The position numbers and the translations under genes are program-made. The notes below the pieces were generated by a model that had not been told where the DNA came from, made no database searches, and saw nothing but the letters and a program-made list of their open reading frames with translations. From assembly GCA_965214025.1 (NCBI GenBank), contig CBDCAW010000096.1:31031-95030 (forward strand): a stretch of 64,000 bases of DNA, given 5' to 3'. Shown here one piece after another: positions 26,462 to 33,272 of the stretch. This DNA comes from Granulosicoccus sp965214025. GTDB taxonomy: Bacteria > Pseudomonadota > Gammaproteobacteria > Granulosicoccales > Granulosicoccaceae. The first letter of the stretch is position 1; each line of letters opens with the position of its first letter.

Positions 26462-28006
26462 ATGCAGGTCCTGCCCAATCCCAAATCCGATCAGGACACG
26501 ACGTCCGCCAGCGACGCCACCGGTGCCGCAAGCGCTTCTGCGGGCGCTTCTAACAGGGCGGCCGCGGGCGTCGTTCCGATAAGACCCACGAGTAACCGAA
26601 CTCGTTCCGCGGCTTCGACGAGGCTGCTCGAGCATTACCTGGTCAAGCGCCAGGCCACCGTTCTGCAACTGATCGCCGAGCTTCTCGAGGCGCCCAACCT
26701 GGGTACCGGCCTGATGGGTCTGGTCGATGCCCTGCATCATCAGTTCGACTGCAGCCGCGTGGCGGTCGGCGTGTTTCGCTCATCGCGGCTGCAGATCGCT
26801 GCCATTTCGCAGCAGGCGAGCTTCGACCCGCTTTCCGATGAGGTGGCACGATTGAAAGCCGCGCTGCAGGAGGCCTGCGATCAAGAGGTAATCGTTCAGT
26901 ATCCCGACGCTGTCGATGAAACCATCGAGGTGGAAGCACATGAGGCGTTGAATGCCGGCAGGCCGCATGGGCAACTGCTGAGCATGCCGTTGTGCCATGC
27001 AGGCGAATTGGTGGGTGGTTTGCTGCTCGAATGCCCGACGCGCCGGGGCTGGTCGAGATTCACGCTCGAGCTGCTCGCTCAGGTGGCGGAGCTGAGTGCC
27101 GCACTGGTCGCCCTGAGGCTCGAGGTCGAGCAAGGATTGGTCGGGGTGACTCGCCGTAGCCTGCGCACATCCGTACGGCAGATCACTGGCCCACGCCACA
27201 TGCTGCTCAAGAGTATCGCATCGATTCTGGTCATCGGTAGCCTGCTGGCGGTCTTCGTACCGGTGACTCACCGGGTGAGCGCTGAAGCCGAGGTCGTACC
27301 GACGGTGCGGCGCGTGATCAGTGCGCCGATGGAAGGGTTTGTCGACAGCGTTCTGGTGCGGGTCGGCGACCGCGTTGCAGCGGACGGTGTACTGCTTCGG
27401 CTAGACACCCGGCAGCTTGCACTTGAACAGGGCCGCCTGACCGGTGAGATCCGCGGTATCGAAACCGAGATGCGTGCAGCCCTCGCCGGCCGTGATCGCA
27501 AGGAGACGGTCGTTTTGTATGCACGCAAGGCGCAGGCCGCGGCCGAACTGGCACGCGTTGAACAGCAGCTCGAACGTGCGGTGTTGCGTGCACCGGTCGA
27601 TGGCATCATCGTCTCCGGAGACATCGACGAGATAACCGGTGCGCCGGTGAAGCTCGGGGAAAGCCTGCTGGAGATCGCACCTTTCGTAGAGCAGGATGTG
27701 CACTTGCTGGTCGACGAGACGGACATCGGCCACGTGAAGGTTGGCCAGAGCGGCGCCCTGTCTCTGACCTCATCACCGGGCAGAGCGCTGCCGTTCGAAG
27801 TATCGGCGATCCATCCGATCGCACAGTCTGCCGAGGGCCAGAACCGCATTCGCGTCGAGGCGACCCTGCCCGCCGACGCCACGCCGCCGCTACCTGGTCA
27901 GACTGGCATCGGCAAGATCGCCGTCGGACAGGCCAGCCTGTTGTGGGTCTGGACGCATCGATTCACGCACTGGGCCCGTCAACTTGCCTGGCAATGGTTC
28001 GGATGA
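26462..28006 (+). CDS. GAF-domain / HlyD-type membrane-fusion hybrid protein
   Basis: 514 residues. An A/S/T-rich disordered N-terminus (about 1-45) is followed by a cytoplasmic GAF-like domain (about 60-220: DCSRVAVGVFRSSRLQIAAIS, HGQLLSMPLCHAGELVGGLLLE). Then comes one membrane segment (LLKSIASILVIGSLLAVFVPV, about 242-262) and a HlyD/RND-adaptor part: VRRVISAPMEGFVDSVLVRVGDRV (lipoyl half), a coiled-coil hairpin, LRAPVDGIIVSGDIDEITG (second lipoyl half) and a beta-barrel region. A GAF sensor fused to a periplasmic adaptor is unusual. It overlaps the M50 gene by 4 nt (ATGA), so it is the first gene of a coupled operon. No outer-membrane factor lies nearby. Confidence 0.85.
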   Translation: MQVLPNPKSDQDTTSASDATGAASASAGASNRAAAGVVPIRPTSNRTRSAASTRLLEHYLVKRQATVLQLIAELLEAPNLGTGLMGLVDALHHQFDCSRVAVGVFRSSRLQIAAISQQASFDPLSDEVARLKAALQEACDQEVIVQYPDAVDETIEVEAHEALNAGRPHGQLLSMPLCHAGELVGGLLLECPTRRGWSRFTLELLAQVAELSAALVALRLEVEQGLVGVTRRSLRTSVRQITGPRHMLLKSIASILVIGSLLAVFVPVTHRVSAEAEVVPTVRRVISAPMEGFVDSVLVRVGDRVAADGVLLRLDTRQLALEQGRLTGEIRGIETEMRAALAGRDRKETVVLYARKAQAAAELARVEQQLERAVLRAPVDGIIVSGDIDEITGAPVKLGESLLEIAPFVEQDVHLLVDETDIGHVKVGQSGALSLTSSPGRALPFEVSAIHPIAQSAEGQNRIRVEATLPADATPPLPGQTGIGKIAVGQASLLWVWTHRFTHWARQLAWQWFG

Positions 28007-30144
28007 ACGAGGCCGCGCTGTTCAACGAGCACTGGTATCGTGTTCAGCATCTGAAGCCGCAGCTCGCCACGGATGTCGCCGTTTGCCGCCAGCGCTTTCG
28101 CGGTGAAACGGCCTGGGTGCTGCACCGCGCCTCCACGCGTACCTTTCACCATCTCGATGGTGCTGCCTGGCGGGTTCTTTCGCGTCTGGACGGCCAGCGC
28201 ACCGTTGATGACCTATGGCAGTTCGCGCTTGATCGCTTCGGCGACGATGCACCTTCTCAAGGCACGATGATCGAGCTACTGGCCCAGCTTCACGAGGCTG
28301 AACTGCTGGTCGTCAACAATCGCCTGAACGCCGAACGCTTGTTCGAACGCGGTCAGATGAACGCCGATCGCGAAAAGCGTCAGCGTTATCTCAACCCGCT
28401 TTATGCAAGGTTCGCCCTGTTGGACCCTGACCGGCTGTTGAACCCTCTGCAACCATTCTCGCACTGGCTGTTCAGCCGTACCACGGCGATGCTCACGATG
28501 ATACTGGGCGTGATGGCGCTGTTCTGCATTGCTCCGCACAGCGCAACCTTGGCACAGGAGGTGAGTGATCTCACACTGTTCTCTCCTGGTCAGACACTGG
28601 CCTTCTTCCTGATCTATCCCTGCCTCAAGCTGCTTCACGAACTCGCTCACGCTCTGGCGATCAAGCGCGGCGGTGGTGAGGTACATGAACTGGGTATCGC
28701 TCTGATGGTGCTGCTGCCGGTGCCCTATGTGGATGCCAGTGCGGCAAGTCTCTTCGCAGACAAGCGCGAGCGCATGCTGGTCAGTGCGGCGGGCGTGCTC
28801 CTCGAACTGACGATAGCGGCGCTGGCGGCCATCGTGTGGGTCAACAGTCAGGGCCTGGTGCACGAACTGGCGCTGAGCGTGATGGTGATCGGCAGCGTTT
28901 CCACGGTGCTTTTCAACGGCAACCCGCTGCTCAAGTTCGACGGCTATTACGTGCTGGCTGACGCCATCGAGATTCCGAACCTGGCGGCTCGGGCAAGGCG
29001 CCACGTTCTCGAGATCGGTCGTACTCGGCTGTTGGGCATGCCCGCGAAGGAAGCGCCGATCACGGATCGGGCCGAACGTGCCTGGTTATTGGGCTACGGG
29101 GTGCTTTCCAGCGGTTACCGCCTGGCGCTCATGCTCGGCATCGCCTGGATGCTCAGCGGCGAGTACTTCTTCTTCGGCATGGCCCTGGCATCGTGGGTAG
29201 TGGTCACCTGCCTGCTCGTGCCCGGCTATCGCTTCGTGCAATTCCTGCGACGTGACGGGCACCAGGCCAAGCTTGTGTCAGTGCTGCTCTGCGGTACCGT
29301 GATGTCGACGCTTCTGGGAGCCTTCGTCTGGCTTCCGCTACCCCAACGCACCGTGACCGACGGCATCGTCTGGCTGCCCGACAAGTCCATCGTCAGGCTT
29401 GCTCACCGCTGTCGGATCACGCAGGTAACTGCCTCAGGTAACACGCAGGTCACGCCGGGCACTGCTCTGTTCGATTGCACCGACGCCGAACTCGACACTC
29501 GCGCGAAGGTATTGCAGGCACGCATCGAAGAAATACAAGCCCGACGAGCAGGTATCGCACAGCAGGAACCGGTGGCCTACCGGCTGCTGGAGGAGGAACT
29601 CACCACACTGCGTGCCGAGCGGGCGGAAACCGAACGGCAGCGCGAGGCACAGTATGTCCTGGCTGAATCGGCCGGGCGCTTCGTGCCCGTTGATACGCTG
29701 AGCCTGGAAGGACGACATTTCGAACAGGGAGAGGTCGCTGCCTACGTGGTACCCGAGAACCGACGTACCCTGCGGGTTGCTGTCGAGCAGGCGGACATCG
29801 GCTTGTTGCAACAAGGTGTGGACGAGGTGGAGCTGGTCTTCGCTGAAAGCCCCTTCGCGACCAAGGCCTACCGCAGTTCGATCGCACGCCGTATGCCAGG
29901 AGCAACGCAAGCCGTGCCCAGCCCAGCCTTGACCACCGCCGGCGGTGGATCGCTGGCTACTGATGATGACGGTCAGAGCGTGCGCGAAGCCGTGTTCGAT
30001 GTCGAGCTCGACTGGCCCGATTCGGCGCCGATAACCAACGTCGGGAGCCGTGTGTTGGTCAGGTTCGTGCACCAACCTTCGCCGTTACTCGGCCGCCTGG
30101 TGAATCGCGTGCGCCGGGCATTGAGCATTCGGCTCGCGTCATGA
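28003..30144 (+). CDS. PqqD-like / M50 site-2-protease-like / HlyD fusion membrane protein
   Basis: 713 residues. Residues about 30-105 (TFHHLDGAAWRVLSRLDGQRTVDDLW) resemble a PqqD-type peptide-binding domain. Next come multiple membrane segments with the M50 zinc motif HELAH at 212-216 (LLHELAHALAIKRGG) and FNGNPLLKFDGYY, the distal Asp ligand region. The C-terminal third, after PLPQRTVTDGIVWLPDKS, is HlyD-like, with a coiled coil (ARIEEIQARRAGIAQQ) and a barrel-like end. Similar M50-HlyD proteins accompany peptide maturation or export genes. The start ATG at 28003 overlaps the upstream stop. The end leads into a 47-bp tandem repeat that couples it to the SecA-like gene. Confidence 0.85.
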   Translation: MNEAALFNEHWYRVQHLKPQLATDVAVCRQRFRGETAWVLHRASTRTFHHLDGAAWRVLSRLDGQRTVDDLWQFALDRFGDDAPSQGTMIELLAQLHEAELLVVNNRLNAERLFERGQMNADREKRQRYLNPLYARFALLDPDRLLNPLQPFSHWLFSRTTAMLTMILGVMALFCIAPHSATLAQEVSDLTLFSPGQTLAFFLIYPCLKLLHELAHALAIKRGGGEVHELGIALMVLLPVPYVDASAASLFADKRERMLVSAAGVLLELTIAALAAIVWVNSQGLVHELALSVMVIGSVSTVLFNGNPLLKFDGYYVLADAIEIPNLAARARRHVLEIGRTRLLGMPAKEAPITDRAERAWLLGYGVLSSGYRLALMLGIAWMLSGEYFFFGMALASWVVVTCLLVPGYRFVQFLRRDGHQAKLVSVLLCGTVMSTLLGAFVWLPLPQRTVTDGIVWLPDKSIVRLAHRCRITQVTASGNTQVTPGTALFDCTDAELDTRAKVLQARIEEIQARRAGIAQQEPVAYRLLEEELTTLRAERAETERQREAQYVLAESAGRFVPVDTLSLEGRHFEQGEVAAYVVPENRRTLRVAVEQADIGLLQQGVDEVELVFAESPFATKAYRSSIARRMPGATQAVPSPALTTAGGGSLATDDDGQSVREAVFDVELDWPDSAPITNVGSRVLVRFVHQPSPLLGRLVNRVRRALSIRLAS

Positions 30145-30191
30145 ACGGACATCCGTCGCACCCTGCCTTGAGCATATGGCTCGCACCATGA
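30141..30191 (+). CDS. Mini-ORF 1 (MNGHPSHPALSIWLAP) in the 47-bp repeat
   Basis: 16 codons plus TGA. Its ATG overlaps the M50 stop (ATGA) and its own TGA overlaps the next mini-ORF start. Whether it is translated is unknown; the intact reading frames in all three copies are consistent with coupling being maintained. Confidence 0.45.
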   Translation: MNGHPSHPALSIWLAP

Positions 30192-30238
30192 ACAGACATC
30201 CGTCGCACCCTGCCTTGCGCATATGGCTCGCGCCATGA
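30188..30238 (+). CDS. Mini-ORF 2 (MNRHPSHPALRIWLAP) in the 47-bp repeat
   Basis: 16 codons plus TGA, start and stop both in ATGA overlaps with mini-ORFs 1 and 3. It differs from mini-ORF 1 at two positions (G3R and S11R). Translation is inferred only from the arrangement. Confidence 0.45.
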   Translation: MNRHPSHPALRIWLAP

Positions 30239-30285
30239 ACGGACATCCGTCGCACCCTGCCTTGCGCACATGGCTCGCACCATGA
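30235..30285 (+). CDS. Mini-ORF 3 (MNGHPSHPALRTWLAP) in the 47-bp repeat
   Basis: 16 codons plus TGA. Its stop overlaps the preferred start of the SecA-like gene at 30282 (ATGA), so the series of small frames links the M50 stop to the SecA start without a gap. No independent Shine-Dalgarno is visible. Confidence 0.45.
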   Translation: MNGHPSHPALRTWLAP

Positions 30286-32318
30286 ACGGACCGGCCAGAC
30301 TACTGCGTCCGGGCTTGCGTTTCGGAGAGCGGCCAGAGCGTGTGCCTTGTGCGATTTCCCGTGAGCACTGGACCAGCGCGGCCGCAGCGAACCTGCCGAA
30401 GCGCCCGAGCACCCGGCTTTCGTGGGTGTACAGGTATCGTCGGCACCTTCAGGCACCCCGTTCCATACCGTGGTTGATGGCGCGGCTAATCGATTGCGAG
30501 ATCGATGGGCCTGCAGGTGTTGACACCGATGCCGCACTCGCCAGGCAACTTCGCCCGTTGCGCCGCGCGTTGCGCAGGCACGGGCTGACCGAATCCTTGA
30601 CGATACGCGCCCTGGCCCTGGTCAGGATCGTTGCTCACCGGGAATTGGGTATCGAGCCACATCCCGAGCAGTTGTTCGCTGCCTGGGCCATGCTGCAGGG
30701 TTCGATCGTGGAAATGGCAACCGGCGAAGGCAAGACCGTCACGGCCGGCCTCGTGGCGGCGGTGGCCGCCTTGGCCGGTGTACCGGTACACGTATTGACC
30801 GTCAACGATTACCTGGTGAAGCGCGATGCACGGTTCCTGGAAGCATTCTATCGCCGCTTCGGACTCAGCACCGGCGTGATTACCGGCACGATGCAGGATC
30901 AAGAGCGACAGACGGCCTATCGGGCGGATATCGTCTACGCCACCAGCCAGCAGCTAGTGTTCGACTACCTGCGCGATGTACGCGCTCTGGGTGATCTGCG
31001 CCATGGCCTGAAGTACCGTTTGAGCTCACTACTTCAAGACAAACCCGGCACCACGATGCTGCGCGGTCTGTGCCTGGCAATCATCGACGAGGTCGACAGT
31101 GTACTCATCGACGAGGCGCGTACACCTCTCATTCTGGCTCAGGCCCGTCCGCTGACGTGCCAGGAACGTGCCGAAGCGGCCATGGCGCTGGCGATCGCGC
31201 GCAGCCTCATACCCGATACCGACTTTGCCGTCGACACCGATTCACGTTCCGCCACTCTCACCGATGCGGGTCGGACGGCCATCGCGACGATGAGCGAAAC
31301 ACTATCGGGGCGATGGCGTCAGGCTCGGTACCGCACCGAGTGCGTGCTTCAGGCATTGGTCGCGCTGAACGTCTACCAGCGCGACAGACACTACCTGGTA
31401 GCCGGAGACAAGGTGCTGCTGATCGATGAAGGCACCGGGCGAACCCTGCCGGATCGGAAGCTTCAGCACGGCTTGCATCAGATGCTCGAGCTGAAGGAGC
31501 GTTGCGGCATGACGGCTGCGACCGATATTGCGGCGTCACTGAGCTTTCAACGCTTTTTCGTACGGTACGGCATGCTGTGCGGCATGAGCGGCACGACGCA
31601 TGGCGTGCGAAGCGAATTGCGGCGAGTCTATAGGACGGCCGTGGTCATGGTACCTGCGCATCTGCCTTGCCGCCGTCGGCAAGCACCGATGAGGGTGATG
31701 CCATCACGCGCAGCCCAGCTACGCCTGCTGCTGCAACGTGTGTCCAGTTGCCAGCTCGCCGGGCAGCCAGTGCTCATCGGTACGCGCTCGGTAGCCCTGT
31801 CGGAGATCGTGAGTACGAGGCTGGGTGCGCATGCGATCGCCCACACGCTTCTGAACGCACGCCAGGATGCTGCCGAAGCGGCGATAGTAGCGGCCGCAGG
31901 GCAACGCGGTGCGGTTACCGTCGCTACCAACATGGCCGGCCGCGGAACCGACATCGTCCTTGGCGCGGGCGTGGCGGAACTCGGGGGCCTGCATGTGATC
32001 AACCTGGAGGTGAATGATTCGAGGCGTGTCGATCGGCAGCTGTTCGGTCGTGCGGCCCGCCAGGGAGACCCGGGTTCCTGCGAGGCCCTGCTGGCCGTCG
32101 ACGACACCATGCTTCAGCAATGCCTTCCCAAGCCGCTACTCTCCTCCATGGAGATGTTGACACGACTCGACAGCCGGGCCGGGCAGCTGCTGGCTGCCGG
32201 CGCAGTGGCATGGACGCAGCGGCAGCGTGAAAGGCGTCACGCGAGGGCGCGCCTGACACTGTTTCGCGATCGTGACCGGCACGACCGGTTGCTGGCCGTT
32301 GCCGGCGATGCGGAGTAG
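30282..32318 (+). CDS. SecA-like translocase ATPase paralogue, short form
   Basis: 678 residues from ATG 30282 (ATG 30270 is an alternative). NBD1 has MATGEGKT (146-152 Walker A), DEVDSVLIDEARTPLI, and a preprotein cross-linking region with LLIDEGTGRTLPDRKLQHG and MSGTT. NBD2 has ATNMAGRGTDIVLGAG (M551) and QLFGRAARQGDPGS. The protein ends about 100 residues after this motif. It therefore lacks most of the helical scaffold/wing and the C-terminal zinc-binding tail of housekeeping SecA (901 residues in E. coli), and has about 40 extra N-terminal residues. Its place between M50-HlyD and HlyD genes suggests a specialised export motor. It is unlikely to be the housekeeping SecA. Confidence 0.87.
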   Translation: MNGPARLLRPGLRFGERPERVPCAISREHWTSAAAANLPKRPSTRLSWVYRYRRHLQAPRSIPWLMARLIDCEIDGPAGVDTDAALARQLRPLRRALRRHGLTESLTIRALALVRIVAHRELGIEPHPEQLFAAWAMLQGSIVEMATGEGKTVTAGLVAAVAALAGVPVHVLTVNDYLVKRDARFLEAFYRRFGLSTGVITGTMQDQERQTAYRADIVYATSQQLVFDYLRDVRALGDLRHGLKYRLSSLLQDKPGTTMLRGLCLAIIDEVDSVLIDEARTPLILAQARPLTCQERAEAAMALAIARSLIPDTDFAVDTDSRSATLTDAGRTAIATMSETLSGRWRQARYRTECVLQALVALNVYQRDRHYLVAGDKVLLIDEGTGRTLPDRKLQHGLHQMLELKERCGMTAATDIAASLSFQRFFVRYGMLCGMSGTTHGVRSELRRVYRTAVVMVPAHLPCRRRQAPMRVMPSRAAQLRLLLQRVSSCQLAGQPVLIGTRSVALSEIVSTRLGAHAIAHTLLNARQDAAEAAIVAAAGQRGAVTVATNMAGRGTDIVLGAGVAELGGLHVINLEVNDSRRVDRQLFGRAARQGDPGSCEALLAVDDTMLQQCLPKPLLSSMEMLTRLDSRAGQLLAAGAVAWTQRQRERRHARARLTLFRDRDRHDRLLAVAGDAE

Positions 32319-32324
32319 GCCCGC

Positions 32325-33272
32325 GTGAGGATCTTGCCGCCTACCCGACTGTTTAGGTGCGTGACCCGCGGGCTGGCGGGTTGGTACGTCGTTGCCTGCC
32401 TGAGCGGCACCGCGACCGTTCAGGCTCAGCCGATGTCGGCGGTTCGGGCCAAGCCTGACACTCAAGCCCTGGCAGGCACATCGACCGCGAATTCCCGAGC
32501 GGCCGAAGAGAATTACGGTTGCCTGATCGAGCCGATGGTGATCACGTCGATTGGCAGCCAGGTGCAAGGGGTGGTGGATGAGCTGCTGGTCGATCGCAGT
32601 GACCTGGTAAAGCTGGGCCAACCGCTGGTGCGGCTGAACGCAGATATTGAGACCATCAACCTCGAACAGGCCATTGCTCGTGCCCGCATGGCCAGCGAGA
32701 TCGACGCTCGCGAGGCGGACCTGCGCCTCGCCGAGCAGCAGATGCGTCGCATGAGCGAGTTGCACACACAGAACATGGTACCGGCAGCCGAACGGGACGA
32801 GGCCGTATCACGCGTCGAGGTGGCCAAGGCAACGTTGAGCCAGGCGCGCGACAACCAGATACTGCAGAAGATCGAACTGCGGCGTGCTCGCCAGCTGCTG
32901 GAACAGCGAGTCATGCGCAGCCCGGTTAATGGCGTTGTCGTCGAGCAACAGGTTTTTCCAGGCGAATTCGTCTACGACAACCCGGTAATGACCATCGCTC
33001 AGCTCGATCCATTGCGCGTCGAAGTGGTGTTGCCGTCCAGCCATTTCGGCACATACGAGCCAGGCGATATCGCAACGGTGATACCCGAGACCGATACGGG
33101 CCGCTCGCTGAAAGCGGTCGTCGATGTGGTCGATCGTCAGCTCGATCCCCGCAGCGGCACCTTCGGCGTGCGGCTGCTGTTGCCGAACCCGGAACTTGAA
33201 GTGACCAGCGGCCAGCAGTGCGAGCTGCGGTTCCACGCTACCGATGTGGAACTTGCCGATACCGATCCGTGA
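32325..33272 (+). CDS. HlyD/RND-type periplasmic adaptor
   Basis: 315 residues, GTG start at 32325. A signal-like N-terminus ends near TATVQAQ. The lipoyl half IGSQVQGVVDELLVDRSDLVKLGQPLVRL is followed by an alpha-helical hairpin (INLEQAIARARMASEIDAREA to ARQLLEQ), then VMRSPVNGVVVEQQVFPGEFV (second lipoyl half) and a beta-barrel region LRVEVVLPSSHFGTYEPGD. This is the layout of membrane-fusion adaptors of tripartite pumps, but no inner-membrane pump is adjacent. It overlaps the GGDEF-EAL gene by 4 nt (GTGA). Confidence 0.88.
   Translation: MRILPPTRLFRCVTRGLAGWYVVACLSGTATVQAQPMSAVRAKPDTQALAGTSTANSRAAEENYGCLIEPMVITSIGSQVQGVVDELLVDRSDLVKLGQPLVRLNADIETINLEQAIARARMASEIDAREADLRLAEQQMRRMSELHTQNMVPAAERDEAVSRVEVAKATLSQARDNQILQKIELRRARQLLEQRVMRSPVNGVVVEQQVFPGEFVYDNPVMTIAQLDPLRVEVVLPSSHFGTYEPGDIATVIPETDTGRSLKAVVDVVDRQLDPRSGTFGVRLLLPNPELEVTSGQQCELRFHATDVELADTDP

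Larger units (their letters stand above)
30126..30290. repeat. 47-bp tandem repeat at the M50-SecA junction, about 3.5 copies
   Basis: ATGAAC occurs at 30141, 30188, 30235 and 30282, exactly 47 bp apart. The units are nearly identical (CATCCGTCGCACCCTGCC in each full copy). The repeat unit starts from the last codons of the M50 gene (ALSIRLAS) and includes the ATGA stop-start overlap, so each copy regenerates the overlap. Confidence 0.95.

Noticed and set aside
26301..26531. Minus-strand 76-codon frame before the exporter-like operon
   Set aside because: No similarity, overlaps the start of the GAF-HlyD gene, and composition resembles an antisense shadow.
30126..30290. 47-bp repeats as a CRISPR array
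   Set aside because: Copies are contiguous with no spacers, and they derive from the neighbouring gene ends.
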